64,000 nt of DNA from Clostridiales bacterium (GCA_022770525.1 JALEHN010000005.1:1-64000); one strand, 5' to 3'; counted from the stretch's first letter, positions 52,653-63,852 are shown. Translations and numbers: made by a program. The notes: a model not told the origin generated them from the letters alone.

Positions 52653-54053
52653 ATGAAAATATATAACACTTTATCACGTAAAAAAGAAGAATTTGAACCA
52701 TTGGAAGAGGGCAAGGTAAGAATGTATGTCTGCGGACCTACCGTATACAATTACATTCATATCGGCAATGCCCGTCCGATGATCGTTTTTGATACAGTCA
52801 GAAGATATTTTGAATACAAAGGATACAAAGTGAACTATGTTTCAAATTTTACTGATGTTGATGATAAGATTATCAAAAAGGCCAATGAAGAAGGCGTTGA
52901 CGCTTCTGTGATTTCTGAGAGATATATCAAAGAGGCACAAAAAGACATGGAAGGACTTAACGTTAAAGAAGCAACCTATCATCCAAAGGCAACCGAAGAA
53001 ATCGGCGGTATGATTGAAATGATTCAGACACTGATTGATAAAGGTCATGCTTATGCAGCGGATGGAACGGTTTATTTCAGAACAAGAAGCTTTGACGGCT
53101 ACGGAAAGCTTTCAAAGAAAAATATCGACGATCTTCAGGCCGGACATCGTGAAATCAAGGTAACCGGCGAAGAAGGCAAGGAAGATCCGCTTGATTTTGT
53201 TTTGTGGAAGCCTAAAAAAGAAGGTGAGCCTTCATGGCCTTCACCGTGGGGCGACGGACGTCCGGGCTGGCATATTGAATGCTCCGTGATGAGCAAAAAG
53301 TATCTTGGTGAGCAGATTGACATTCATGCAGGCGGCGAAGACCTTATTTTCCCGCATCATGAAAATGAAATCGCTCAAAGCGAAGCAGCCAATGATAAGC
53401 AATTTTCAAAGTACTGGATGCATAACGGCTTTTTAAATATTGATAACGTTAAAATGTCAAAGTCTCTCGGTAATTTCTTTACTGTCCGTGAAATCAGTGA
53501 AAAATATGACCTTCAGGTGCTGCGGTTTTTCATGCTCAGCGCCCATTACAGAAGTCCTCTGAATTTCAGCGCAGATCTTATGGCGGCTTCAAAAAATGGT
53601 CTTGAACGTATTTTAACGGCAGTGGAAAGACTTAAGGGCTTTGGCGGCGCCGACGGTGAAATGACAGACGATGAAAAGGCATTGTATGCACAGGTTGATG
53701 CTTATGTAAAGAAGTTTGAAGATGCCATGGAAGATGACTTTAATACAGCGGATGCCGTCACTGCTGTATTTGAGATTGTTAAATTTGCAAATATCAATGT
53801 CACAGGTGATTCAACAAAGGCGATGATTGAAAAAGTTCTTAAAGAAATCGAAACTTTGTGCGATGTGCTTGGTATTATTACCGAAAAAGAAGAAGAACTG
53901 CTTGATGCAGATATCGAACAGCTGATCGAGGAACGTCAGGCTGCCAGAAAAGCAAAGAACTTTGCAAGAGCCGATGAGATCAGAAATGAACTTTTAAGCA
54001 AAGGCATTATCCTTAAGGATACAAGAGAGGGCGTTCAATGGAAACGGGCTTAA
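52653..54053 (+). CDS. cysS: Cysteinyl-tRNA synthetase
   Basis: A class I synthetase (466 residues). The HIGH motif is in [16 protein letters not shown] in [10 protein letters not shown], and zinc ligands include the cysteines in MYVCGPTVY and [11 protein letters not shown] 52653 follows GGGAGG; the in-frame GTG 52626 is an extension without a ribosome site. It is regulated by the Cys T-box and its 3' end overlaps mrnC by 16 bp. Confidence 0.96.
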   Translation: MKIYNTLSRKKEEFEPLEEGKVRMYVCGPTVYNYIHIGNARPMIVFDTVRRYFEYKGYKVNYVSNFTDVDDKIIKKANEEGVDASVISERYIKEAQKDMEGLNVKEATYHPKATEEIGGMIEMIQTLIDKGHAYAADGTVYFRTRSFDGYGKLSKKNIDDLQAGHREIKVTGEEGKEDPLDFVLWKPKKEGEPSWPSPWGDGRPGWHIECSVMSKKYLGEQIDIHAGGEDLIFPHHENEIAQSEAANDKQFSKYWMHNGFLNIDNVKMSKSLGNFFTVREISEKYDLQVLRFFMLSAHYRSPLNFSADLMAASKNGLERILTAVERLKGFGGADGEMTDDEKALYAQVDAYVKKFEDAMEDDFNTADAVTAVFEIVKFANINVTGDSTKAMIEKVLKEIETLCDVLGIITEKEEELLDADIEQLIEERQAARKAKNFARADEIRNELLSKGIILKDTREGVQWKRA

Positions 54054-54487
54054 GTCAGTGTATAGCCGCCATCGGACAAATGACGGCAGAAGATGCTGTG
54101 GATTTAAGAAATTATTCACCCCTTACGCTGGCGTATATCGGTGACGCGGTTTATGAACTGATGATACGTTCAATGGTCATAAGCCGCGGCAATGCGCCTG
54201 TAAATAAGCTTCACAAGCGTTCTGCAGCGCTTGCTAAAGCACCGGCGCAGGCATGGATCATTAAGGCTATCGAACCGATGCTTGATGAGGAAGAACTGCA
54301 GGTATTTAAGCGCGGCAGAAATGCCAAGGCATATACTTCGGCAAAAAATGCTTCAATCATTGATTACAGAATGGCGACCGGCTTTGAAGCACTGATCGGA
54401 TACTTGTATTTGCAGAAAAAATATGAGCGTCTGACAGAGATTGTAAAAACAGGCATTGAAAAATATTCGGAGGAATTTAAGCATTGA
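54038..54487 (+). CDS. mrnC: Mini-ribonuclease 3
   Basis: A 149-residue RNase III-like catalytic domain without a dsRNA-binding domain, which matures 23S rRNA. The signature [11 protein letters not shown] (catalytic Asp) and [23 protein letters not shown] (catalytic Glu region) are clear. It starts inside cysS and overlaps rlmB by four bases, so translation is coupled. Confidence 0.93.
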   Translation: METGLSQCIAAIGQMTAEDAVDLRNYSPLTLAYIGDAVYELMIRSMVISRGNAPVNKLHKRSAALAKAPAQAWIIKAIEPMLDEEELQVFKRGRNAKAYTSAKNASIIDYRMATGFEALIGYLYLQKKYERLTEIVKTGIEKYSEEFKH

Positions 54488-55263
54488 AAAAGCAAAATAG
54501 AGATTTGACAGCAGCAAATCAGGAAGTTTTTGAAGAAACAAAAATCGAAGGCAGAAATCCGGTACTGGAAGCGTTTCGTTCCGGCCGTACGGTTGATAAG
54601 CTGTTTGTACTTGACGGCTGTCAGGATGGACCGGTAAAAACGATTACAAGAGAAGCAAGAAAGCAGGACACAATGATTCAGTATGTGACGAAGGAACGTC
54701 TTGATCAGATGTCTGAGACGTATATGCATCAGGGTGTTATCGCCATCTGTGCGGCATTTAAGTATGCCGAAGTTGATGATATTCTTGAAAATGCCGAAAA
54801 AAAAGGTGAACCGCCGTTTATTTTTCTTCTTGACGGCATCACTGATCCTCATAATCTTGGCGCAATTATCAGAACTGCCAATCTTGCCGGTGCCCATGGT
54901 GTCATTATTCCAAAAAACAGGGCGGTGGGCCTGACTGCCACAGTAGCAAGGACAAGTGCAGGCGCCATTAATTATACACCGGTCGCAAAGGTGACAAACT
55001 TAGGGAAAACAATCGATATGCTTAAAGAAAAGGGACTCTGGTTTGTATGTGCCGACATGGATGGCGAGCTTATGTATCGTTTAAATCTTAAAGGCGCTAT
55101 CGGACTTGTCATCGGCAGTGAAGGTGAAGGCGTTTCAAGACTTATCCGTGAAAAGTGTGATTTTACGGCATCGATTCCGATGAAAGGGGACATTGATTCT
55201 CTCAATGCTTCGGTGGCAGCAGGTGTGCTTGCATACGAAATAGTCCGTCAGAGGATGTGCTGA
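54484..55263 (+). CDS. rlmB: 23S rRNA 2'-O-methyltransferase RlmB-type (TrmH family)
   Basis: A SPOUT methyltransferase of 259 residues. It begins with a substrate-binding domain (IEGRNPVLEAFRSGRTVDKL). The knotted domain has motifs NLGAIIRTANLAG, IGSEGEGVSRLI and PMKGDIDSLNASVAAG. The start is TTG overlapping the mrnC TGA, behind GGAGG. It methylates a guanosine of 23S rRNA in known homologues. Confidence 0.92.
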   Translation: MKKQNRDLTAANQEVFEETKIEGRNPVLEAFRSGRTVDKLFVLDGCQDGPVKTITREARKQDTMIQYVTKERLDQMSETYMHQGVIAICAAFKYAEVDDILENAEKKGEPPFIFLLDGITDPHNLGAIIRTANLAGAHGVIIPKNRAVGLTATVARTSAGAINYTPVAKVTNLGKTIDMLKEKGLWFVCADMDGELMYRLNLKGAIGLVIGSEGEGVSRLIREKCDFTASIPMKGDIDSLNASVAAGVLAYEIVRQRMC

Positions 55264-55303
55264 TGACGGGGATTTTCTGAACAGTTACTATTATAGGTGA
55301 ATC

Positions 55304-55918
55304 ATGGTTAATAATGAATACGAACAAATGTCTGATGAAGCAGTGATCAATATGATCAGAAATGGACATAATGACGGCACTGCTTATATCTTAAATAAAT
55401 ATAAAAGTATGGTCAGGAAAAAGGCAAGAGGTCTGTTTATTATCGGTGGTGAATCGGAGGATCTGATCCAGGAGGGTATGATCGGGCTTTTTGAGGCGAT
55501 ACAAAATTATGATGATAGCCGTGATATGTCCTTTCACAGCTTTGCCGATATGTGTGTCACAAGGCAGCTGTATTCTGCGGTTAAGGCATCACAGCGAAAA
55601 AAGCATGTACCCTTAAATTCCTATGTTTCCCTTGATTCGGACAATGCAAAAAACAGTGACGATGAGGGGGTAAGTCTTGCGGATATACTTCCGGCAGAAA
55701 AAAGTGCCGAGGAGCTGTTTATTGACAGAGAAAATACTGAACTGATCAAAAAACAGATACTGACTCAGTTAAGTAAGTTTGAACAAAAGGTCTTAAATCT
55801 TTATCTTTCAGGTATAGGATATACACAAATTGCGGAAATACTTGACAAAGACCAGAAATCCGTGGATAATGCTTTACAGCGCATCAAAACGAAAACAAAG
55901 CGGCTGTTTAAATTATAA
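55304..55918 (+). CDS. sigH: RNA polymerase sporulation sigma factor SigH
   Basis: A sigma-70 family factor of 204 residues. Region 2 includes EDLIQEGMIGLFEAIQNYD and SFADMCVTRQL, and region 4 includes LYLSGIGYTQIAEILDKDQ. It directs early sporulation and stationary-phase genes. Position after rlmB is the conserved Firmicute order, although the yacP-type nuclease gene that usually separates them is missing. A short 40-bp gap precedes it. Its presence supports a spore-forming lineage. Confidence 0.92.
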   Translation: MVNNEYEQMSDEAVINMIRNGHNDGTAYILNKYKSMVRKKARGLFIIGGESEDLIQEGMIGLFEAIQNYDDSRDMSFHSFADMCVTRQLYSAVKASQRKKHVPLNSYVSLDSDNAKNSDDEGVSLADILPAEKSAEELFIDRENTELIKKQILTQLSKFEQKVLNLYLSGIGYTQIAEILDKDQKSVDNALQRIKTKTKRLFKL

Positions 55919-55976
55919 GCTGTTTTTTCACGATGCGGTTACTGTAAATGAATGATAACAGAACTGGAGGTTTTAT

Positions 55977-56861
55977 ATGCTAGTTATTAACTTAATCAGA
56001 GGTTTTTGTATGGCTCTGGCAGACAGTGTTCCGGGGGTTTCCGGCGGGACGATTGCTTTTTTGCTGGGCTTTTATGACCAGTTTATTCAGTCACTGGACG
56101 ATCTGATCCGGGGCGGCAGGGAGAAAAAAATCAATGCTGTCAGGTTTTTAATTAAAATCATGATTGGCTGGGTCATCGGCTTTTGTGCGGCTGTCCTTGT
56201 GCTGACGCGGGTATTTGAGTCACATATTTATGCAATCAGTTCACTTTTTATCGGGTTTATCATATTTGCAATCCCATATGTGGCAATGGAAGAAAAAGAA
56301 ACGATAAAAAGAGCGAAGATATGGCATCTGATTTTTGTCATCATCGGTATTGCCATTGTCAGTGCAATTACTTATTTTAATCCGGTTTCAGGGAACGGTG
56401 TTTCCGTAGACGTGGATCATTTGTCTTTTGGCCTTGGTATTTATGTATTCTTTGCGGCAATGATTGCCATATCGGCGATGATTCTTCCGGGAATTTCAGG
56501 TTCAACACTTCTTTTAATCTTTGGATTATATGTGCCTGTACTTGGCGCGGTGAAAGAAGTACTGCATTTGAATTTTAAATATGTGCCTGTACTGATGATA
56601 TTTGGCCTTGGCATTCTTACAGGTATTGTACTTATCATCCGTTTGATTCGTATTGCGCTGGAAAAGTTCAGACCACAGATGATTTATCTGATCATTGGAT
56701 TAATGATCGGTTCTTTATATGCCATCGTCATGGGTCCGACAACACTTGATGAGCCAAAAGCACCAATGGGTATCGGCACATTCAGTATTCTTTTCTTTAT
56801 CATCGGCGGTGCAGTCATTATCGGTCTGCAGATGTTAAAGAAAGTCATGGATAAAAAATAA
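55977..56861 (+). CDS. DUF368 family protein (PopT-type undecaprenyl phosphate translocase candidate)
   Basis: A 294-residue protein with about eight transmembrane helices. The family motif GFCMALADSVPGVSGGTIAFLLG at the start and its echo ILPGISGSTLLLIFGLY in the second half show an internal repeat. Some DUF368 proteins recycle undecaprenyl phosphate across the membrane for cell-wall synthesis, and this member probably does the same. The start follows GGAGG. A terminator lies 30 bp past the stop. Confidence 0.87.
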   Translation: MLVINLIRGFCMALADSVPGVSGGTIAFLLGFYDQFIQSLDDLIRGGREKKINAVRFLIKIMIGWVIGFCAAVLVLTRVFESHIYAISSLFIGFIIFAIPYVAMEEKETIKRAKIWHLIFVIIGIAIVSAITYFNPVSGNGVSVDVDHLSFGLGIYVFFAAMIAISAMILPGISGSTLLLIFGLYVPVLGAVKEVLHLNFKYVPVLMIFGLGILTGIVLIIRLIRIALEKFRPQMIYLIIGLMIGSLYAIVMGPTTLDEPKAPMGIGTFSILFFIIGGAVIIGLQMLKKVMDKK

Positions 56862-56865
56862 AAAT

Positions 56866-57435
56866 TTGATAGAGAACAAAATTGGAATTACCAGTCGGAA
56901 AAATCCGGCTGGTTTTTTGTCAATTGACAGACTTTGTTATTTATTGCTGATTTTTCCCACCGGTTGTATCATAGGATGGATTTATGAGGAAATTTACTGC
57001 TGGATCACAGAAGGCATGCTCAGAAACCGGGGGATTCTGTATGGACCATGGCTTCCTATCTACGGCATCGGTGCATTGGGCATCTATACCTTGAAGCCTA
57101 TGAAGAGACATCCCGTCCTTTTGTTTTTCCTCTGTTCTGAAGTCGCCGGTGTAGTAGAGTACATCATCGGATTTATCGGAATACGTTTTTGGGGAATGCG
57201 CCTGTGGGACTATCGGGGGATGTTTTTAAATATTGATGGGATTATCTGTTTGACCAGTGTCGTATGTTTTGCAGTGATGGGGTTTGTGTTTTTATATTTG
57301 TTGGAACCGTCAATGGAGCGCATCATTGCGAGGTTTAAACCCGAAATCGTTCGGCTGGTTTGTCTGATACTTCTCTTTGTTTTTGTGTCTGACTGTATCG
57401 TTAGTGCACTTTTCCGCACACCGATTACTTATTAA
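56866..57435 (+). CDS. CmpB-family putative ABC transporter permease
   Basis: A membrane protein of up to 189 residues with the family pattern IGWIYEEIYCWI, GPWLPIYGIGALGI and RLWDYRGMFLNIDGIICL. About five helices are visible. The start is unclear: TTG 56866 has no ribosome site, and the first 17 codons run through a terminator hairpin (56891-56918). A later start (for example TTG 56917 or TTG 56950) would shorten it to about 160-172 residues. A related protein is encoded at 58930. Function unknown despite the family name. Confidence 0.72.
   Translation: MIENKIGITSRKNPAGFLSIDRLCYLLLIFPTGCIIGWIYEEIYCWITEGMLRNRGILYGPWLPIYGIGALGIYTLKPMKRHPVLLFFLCSEVAGVVEYIIGFIGIRFWGMRLWDYRGMFLNIDGIICLTSVVCFAVMGFVFLYLLEPSMERIIARFKPEIVRLVCLILLFVFVSDCIVSALFRTPITY
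56891..56918 (+). terminator. Terminator after the DUF368 gene
   Basis: CCAGTCGGA pairs with TCCGGCTGG (one G-T pair) around AAAA, followed by six T residues. It lies within the 5' open frame of the next gene. Confidence 0.85.
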
Positions 57436-57450
57436 GAGGGGATTTAGGTG

Positions 57451-57513
57451 ATGAACTTTTTGGAGCAGGCAAAAAAGATAATGAAAAGCGCATCAATCAA
57501 GAGTTTAATTTAA
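57451..57513 (+). CDS. Possible 20-residue micro-ORF
   Basis: ATG to TAA encoding MNFLEQAKKIMKSASIKSLI, preceded by GAGGGGATTTAGGTG. It ends inside a strong hairpin (57509-57543). It may be a real small peptide, a leader, or the remains of a longer gene. No homologue is recognised. Confidence 0.3.
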   Translation: MNFLEQAKKIMKSASIKSLI

Positions 57514-57543
57514 ACGTGCCGAAAGTAAAACGGCACGTTTAAA
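57509..57543. terminator. Strong palindromic hairpin, probable terminator
   Basis: A perfect 13-bp stem (TTTAAACGTGCCG / CGGCACGTTTAAA) with a nine-base A-rich loop. There is no long T tract on the plus strand. Confidence 0.7.
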
Positions 57544-57588
57544 AATAGTTAAAATGCAAGTGAATACTTGCACAAAGGAGGAGTACGT

Positions 57589-57885
57589 ATGAGGGTAAAA
57601 CAGATAAATCTTGTAGACACCTATATTGACAAAGAAAAAGGAAGGGGGAGGTATGATGATTATATCCGTAAGGTAAAACCGATTGTTGAGAGCTTCGGCG
57701 GAGAATATTTAGTACGTACAGAAAACATTTCTTCGCTTCATCCGAAAAGAAATCCGCAGAGAGTTATAGTCATCCGATTTCCGTCAAGACAGGCGCTTGA
57801 TGATTGTTTCGGTTCAGAAGCTTACTTAAAAATTATGAAGGAAAGAACGGATAGTGTAGATGCGAGAGGCATCATTGTGGAATAA
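57589..57885 (+). CDS. DUF1330 domain-containing protein
   Basis: A 98-residue alpha-beta dimeric-barrel-type protein. The family pattern Y.....P.V..FGGEYLVR and VIVIRFPSRQALDDCFGSEAY is clear. Start ATG 57589 follows AAAGGAGG; an in-frame TTG lies upstream. Function of the family is unknown, with some members resembling monooxygenase-like barrels. It stands alone before the tRNA-Thr. Confidence 0.82.
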   Translation: MRVKQINLVDTYIDKEKGRGRYDDYIRKVKPIVESFGGEYLVRTENISSLHPKRNPQRVIVIRFPSRQALDDCFGSEAYLKIMKERTDSVDARGIIVE

Positions 57886-57919
57886 AGATATGTGTGCCGG
57901 GATATAAGAAAAAAAATAA

Positions 57920-57991
57920 AGCTGATGACGGGAATTGAACCCGTGACCCCTTCCTTACCAAGGAAGTGCTCTACCTCTGAGCCACATCAGC
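57920..57991 (-). tRNA. tRNA-Thr (GGT)
   Basis: A 72-nt cloverleaf on the minus strand starting GCTGATGTGGCTCAG. The anticodon arm CTTCCTTGGTAAGGAAG gives GGT. The T arm is CGGGTTCAATTCCCG, with discriminator T. CCA is not encoded. The region 57992-58135 downstream on plus is AT-rich and shows no gene. Confidence 0.94.
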
Positions 57992-58135
57992 ATCACTTAC
58001 GCAACGATATAACTATACTATAGCAGCCGTTTTTTGTCAACAGATTTTTAACTTTAAGTCAGGGCTTTTTTCATTAAAGTCAGATTTTTTACCTTTGCCT
58101 CATAGAATTATTTTCAATTTTTAAAGATATTTATA

Positions 58136-58762
58136 TTACTTTTTGCCATGTCCTTTCTTATGATATTTAAAAGCTTTATAAACTATGAAAACGATGAGCA
58201 TTGAAACAAGTAAAATTTTGATGACAGTGCTGTAATTGTGTATATAGTGCGCAGCGATATTCCATGACTGACCGGCAAGGCGTCCAAGATTTACAAGAAG
58301 TGTATTCCATATCAGCGAACCAAGAACAGTCATGATTAAAAAAGGTGTCCAGGACATTTTGGACATTCCGGCCGGGATTGAAATCAGACTTCGAACGATA
58401 GGTACACATCTGCAGAAAAAGACAGTATATTTTCCTTTTTTATTGAACCATTCCATCGTATATTCCACATCATCTTTATTAAAATGAAGTATTTTGCCGA
58501 CTTTACCATACAGGAGTTTCTCCATTTTTTCTTTGGTCAGTAAATACCCAAGCCAGTAAAGTACGATGGCACCAATGGTTGAGCCAAGGGTAGCGCAGAT
58601 AATTACGCCTGTGACCGTCAGAGATGTATAGGTTGTTAAAAATCCGGAAAAAGGGAGTATGACTTCGGACGGAATCGGTGGAAATATGTTTTCCAGTGCA
58701 ATAAGTATAATAATGCCTGCATAGCCGTATTTGCTGAGCCATGTTATTAATGTCAGGGTCAT
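58136..58762 (-). CDS. DedA family membrane protein
   Basis: A 208-residue membrane protein. It has the family motifs ENIFPPIPSEVILPFSGF near the start and FFCRCVPIVRSLISIPAGMSKM in the middle. Some DedA proteins (UptA type) flip undecaprenyl phosphate, and others affect membrane homeostasis. The frame is open upstream to 58930, but ATG 58762 with CGGAGG before it is the true start. The extra 56 codons are not supported. Confidence 0.9.
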   Translation of the reverse strand: MTLTLITWLSKYGYAGIIILIALENIFPPIPSEVILPFSGFLTTYTSLTVTGVIICATLGSTIGAIVLYWLGYLLTKEKMEKLLYGKVGKILHFNKDDVEYTMEWFNKKGKYTVFFCRCVPIVRSLISIPAGMSKMSWTPFLIMTVLGSLIWNTLLVNLGRLAGQSWNIAAHYIHNYSTVIKILLVSMLIVFIVYKAFKYHKKGHGKK

Positions 58763-58929
58763 GGAAACCTCCGATGGTCTTTTAATCCAGTATATGGATC
58801 CGGGTGCCTGTCTTATGTATAATTTTCGTAAAATATGCCATATAATACTGTATATCAAATGGAAGATCGTTTCAGCTTTTTGACAGTGAACATACTTCCA
58901 TTTCTCAATCTTTTGCAGAAGCCGGAGCA

Positions 58930-59379
58930 ATGATCATGAAACAGGTCATTAAATATTTCTTTTTATTTTGTTTTGGAGGCGGCGTATATTACGGCATCGA
59001 GTGGGCTTTTCGTCAGTATTCGCATCCTTCAATGTTTTTACTGGGCGGTATTTGCTTTATCATATGTGGTGTGTTTAATGAAATCCTTCCTTCAGAGCTG
59101 CCCTTACCGGCGCAGATGCTGTTATGTACCCTTGCCATAACAACACTTGAACTGATTTTCGGGTATATCCTAAATATAAAAATGGGACTGCGCATATGGG
59201 ATTACAGCGGCCATTTTTTAAACTTCAAAGGACAAATATGCCTGCTGTTTTCAGTCATATGGTTCTTTATGGGAGGTATAGCAATCATCGCTGACGATTA
59301 CATCAGATACTGGTTTTTCGATGAAGAAAAACCATCCTATGTATTTTTAAGGAAAACAAAGGAAAAAAACACAAAATAA
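58930..59379 (+). CDS. CmpB-family membrane protein, shorter paralogue
   Basis: A 149-residue membrane protein with about four helices. It shares RIWDYSGHFLNFKGQICLLF with the protein at 56866 (RLWDYRGMFLNIDGIICL), so both are members of the same family. The start follows GGAG. It is divergent from the dedA gene with 167 bp between starts. Function unknown. Confidence 0.75.
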   Translation: MIMKQVIKYFFLFCFGGGVYYGIEWAFRQYSHPSMFLLGGICFIICGVFNEILPSELPLPAQMLLCTLAITTLELIFGYILNIKMGLRIWDYSGHFLNFKGQICLLFSVIWFFMGGIAIIADDYIRYWFFDEEKPSYVFLRKTKEKNTK

Positions 59380-59381
59380 CA

Positions 59382-59409
59382 TTTACAACTTATTAAAATG
59401 TGATATAAT
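59382..59409 (+). promoter_or_regulatory. glnS promoter
   Basis: TTTACA (59382-59387), a 16-bp spacer and TATAAT (59404-59409). The 100-nt leader has a GCCTT...AAGGC stem and an ATTCT..GC/GCAGAAT hairpin, but no T-box motif. Confidence 0.75.
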
Positions 59410-59509
59410 GAGCCTTGCGACGGCTTTGCGCTTGCTTAAAAAGCCGGCATAAGGCGAATGGATATTCTCTGCTTTTTGCAGAATTAAATACTGTGGGAGG
59501 AAAAATGCG

Positions 59510-61171
59510 ATGGAAAAAGAAGTCGTTTCTAAGAATTTTATTGAGCAGATTATTGATAAAGATATCAGTGAAGGTCACTGCAATGTTGTCTGCACCCGTT
59601 TCCCGCCGGAACCAAATGGTTATCTGCATGTCGGACATGCCAAATCGATTCTTTTAAATTATGGACTTGCGAAGAAGTATGGCGGCAAATTCCATTTAAG
59701 ATTTGATGATACAAATCCGACTAAGGAAAAAACTGAGTTTGTACAGTCGATTATTAAAGATGTTGAATGGCTTGGTGCCCAGTATGACGGTGAAGTACTG
59801 TTTGCATCGAATTATTTTCAGCAGATGTATGAAGCGGCTGTAAAGTTGATTAAAAAAGGAAAGGCCTTTGTCTGCGACCTGTCAGCTGACGAGATTCGTG
59901 AATACAGAGGTACATTGAAAGAACCGGGTAAAAACAGCCCTTACAGAGATAGAAGCGTCGAGGAAAATCTTGATTTATTTGAACGCATGAAAAATGGTGA
60001 ATTCCCGGATGGTTCAAAGGTTCTTCGTGCAAAAATCGATATGGCTTCATCAAATATAAACATGCGTGATCCCGTTATTTATCGTGTAGCGAGAATGACA
60101 CACCATAACACGGGAGATCAGTGGTGCATTTATCCGATGTATGATTTTGCACATCCGATTGAGGATGCTATTGAAGGAATCACACATTCTATATGTACGC
60201 TGGAATTTGAAGATCACAGACCGCTATATGACTGGGTTGTCCGTGAACTTGAATATGAAAATCCGCCGAAACAGATTGAGTTTGCAAAGCTGTATCTGAC
60301 AAATGTTATTACAGGAAAGCGTTATATTAAGCGCCTTGTTGAGGAAGGTATTGTTGACGGATGGGATGATCCGAGACTTGTTTCTATTGCTGCACTGAGA
60401 AGACGCGGATTTACACCGGAGTCTATTAAAATGTTTATGGAGCTTGTCGGCGTTTCAAAGAGCAACAGTTCTGTGGATTATGCAATGCTTGAATATTGCA
60501 TCCGTGAAGACTTAAAGCTTAAGAAAAGCCGTATGATGGCTGTCCTTGATCCTGTTAAATTGATTATTGATAATTATCCGGAAGATAAGGTTGAATATAT
60601 GGAAGTTTCAAATAACCAGGAAAATGAAGCACTAGGTGTCCGTACAGTACCATTCTGCCGTGAACTTTACATTGACAGGGACGACTTTATGGAAGAACCT
60701 CCGAAAAAATATTTCAGATTATATCCGGGCAATGAAGTACGTCTTATGAATGCGTATTTTGTAAAATGTACGGACTATGTCAAAGATGAAAACGGTAAAG
60801 TGACAGAAATTCATTGTACTTATGATCCGGAAACACGCAGCGGTTCAGGCTTCACCGGACGTAAAGTTAAGGGAACAATCCACTGGGTTGCGGCACCTTT
60901 CGCTGTACCTGCGACTGTACGTCTCTATGAGAATCTGGTTGATGAATCCAAAGGTGTTTACAATGAAGACGGTTCACTGAATCTGAATCCGAACTCGCTG
61001 ACCGTACTTGACAACTGTTATCTTGAGTCTAATTTTAAGGATGCAAAAGGCGGCGACAGCTTCCAGTTTGTACGTCAGGGATATTTCTGTGTAGATACAA
61101 AAGATACAACACCGGACAGACTTGTATTTAACAGAATTGTTTCATTAAAAAGCTCTTATAAACCAAATTAA
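59510..61171 (+). CDS. glnS: Glutaminyl-tRNA synthetase
   Basis: A class I synthetase of 553 residues. The HIGH motif lies in [15 protein letters not shown], and the family stretch [14 protein letters not shown] is clear. The position of KMSKS reads VITGKRYIK (residues about 266-274), lacking the usual MSK signature, before the conserved VDGWDDPRL. Two C-terminal beta-barrel anticodon-binding domains end the protein. The start follows GGGAGG. It is preceded by its own promoter. Confidence 0.92.
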   Translation: MEKEVVSKNFIEQIIDKDISEGHCNVVCTRFPPEPNGYLHVGHAKSILLNYGLAKKYGGKFHLRFDDTNPTKEKTEFVQSIIKDVEWLGAQYDGEVLFASNYFQQMYEAAVKLIKKGKAFVCDLSADEIREYRGTLKEPGKNSPYRDRSVEENLDLFERMKNGEFPDGSKVLRAKIDMASSNINMRDPVIYRVARMTHHNTGDQWCIYPMYDFAHPIEDAIEGITHSICTLEFEDHRPLYDWVVRELEYENPPKQIEFAKLYLTNVITGKRYIKRLVEEGIVDGWDDPRLVSIAALRRRGFTPESIKMFMELVGVSKSNSSVDYAMLEYCIREDLKLKKSRMMAVLDPVKLIIDNYPEDKVEYMEVSNNQENEALGVRTVPFCRELYIDRDDFMEEPPKKYFRLYPGNEVRLMNAYFVKCTDYVKDENGKVTEIHCTYDPETRSGSGFTGRKVKGTIHWVAAPFAVPATVRLYENLVDESKGVYNEDGSLNLNPNSLTVLDNCYLESNFKDAKGGDSFQFVRQGYFCVDTKDTTPDRLVFNRIVSLKSSYKPN

Positions 61172-61195
61172 AATATACATAAGATAAATTGTAGG

Positions 61196-61227
61196 GGTAC
61201 TGTGTTCATAAAGACGCAGTACCTTTT
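61196..61227 (+). terminator. Terminator after glnS
   Basis: GGTACTGTG pairs with CGCAGTACC (one G-T pair) around a ten-base loop, followed by TTTT. Confidence 0.8.
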
Positions 61228-61282
61228 ACTGTGACTTTGAAAATACAGGTTTCAGATTTTATTGTGCAGATACGCCGCATCG

Positions 61283-61312
61283 CCGAAATGAGAAGTATTT
61301 TGGGGGTTAGCT
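61283..61312 (-). repeat. Dispersed repeat copy 3, minus strand
   Basis: On the minus strand it reads AGCTAACCCCCAAAATACTT then CTCATTTCG, matching the copy at 28091-28120 at most positions. The rest of the 61228-61435 gap is AT-rich and shows no gene. Confidence 0.65.
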
Positions 61313-61435
61313 CGGAAGAGATACATTAATTTTCAAAATATTTCTATTATTTTTAAAAATAAAGATAAAGTGAGAAAAAAAGAGATATTAAGAGAAAAGA
61401 TAGCAAAATGCACCAAAAACGACAAATAACAGGCG

Positions 61436-61464
61436 TTGCATAAAAAAGACAAAAAACATATTAT
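61436..61464 (+). promoter_or_regulatory. groESL promoter
   Basis: TTGCAT (61436-61441), a 17-bp spacer and TATTAT (61459-61464). The CIRCE operator begins 11 bp downstream. Confidence 0.85.
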
Positions 61465-61475
61465 AAGTACATCGG

Positions 61476-61502
61476 TTAGCACTCAAACAGAGTGAGTGCT
61501 AA
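61476..61502 (+). promoter_or_regulatory. CIRCE operator (HrcA binding site)
   Basis: A perfect consensus TTAGCACTC, nine-base spacer, GAGTGCTAA. HrcA binding at the transcript start represses groESL until heat stress. Confidence 0.98.
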
Positions 61503-61510
61503 TAAACTAA

Positions 61511-61831
<321 letters not shown>

Positions 61832-61868
61832 AAACTATAGCAGAATCAATATTGACGAATTTATTTAA

Positions 61869-63521
<1,653 letters not shown>

Positions 63522-63554
63522 ATATCCACGTTGGCAATGAGCCGTGCAAAAAAA

Positions 63555-63608
63555 TAGAAAAGGTGTGCCTTGTGCTTGCACAAAAGGCACACCTTTTCTA
63601 TTTTTTTT
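63555..63608 (+). terminator. Strong terminator after groEL
   Basis: TAGAAAAGGTGTGCCT pairs perfectly with AGGCACACCTTTTCTA around a short loop, followed by eight T residues. Confidence 0.96.
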
Positions 63609-63609
63609 A

Positions 63610-63769
63610 TAGGGCGAAGCCCGTGACTGAGAAAAGCTATGCTTTTCGAAGTCGAACGGCGAATGTCTCATAGGGCGAAGCCCGGCCTTAAGAAAAGCTC
63701 TGCTTTTCGAAGTCGCACGGCGAATCTTTATAGGGCGAGGCCCAGCCTTAAGAAAAGCAAAGCTTTTAC
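63610..63769. repeat. 60/61-bp tandem repeat, about 2.7 copies, after groEL
   Basis: Units start at 63610, 63671 and 63731 with TAGGGCGA(A/G)GCCC. Each carries a second hairpin GAAAAGC..GCTTTTC; the first two continue CGAAGTCG(A/C)ACGGCGAAT. The third unit is cut after its second hairpin. Confidence 0.92.
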
Positions 63770-63852
63770 ACTTTTTTTGGAATAGGTCTTTTTTTATTAT
63801 GCGTTATTGTGTATAATATTTAAAGATATTATATGCTAAGGAGTAGATGGAA

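Noticed and set aside
58763-58930. N-terminal extension of the DedA protein
   Set aside because: The 56 extra codons have no ribosome site and poor composition, while ATG 58762 has CGGAGG and fits the family start.
59410-59505. T-box leader before glnS
   Set aside because: No AGGGTGGNACCGCG-like element or specifier loop; only small hairpins are visible.
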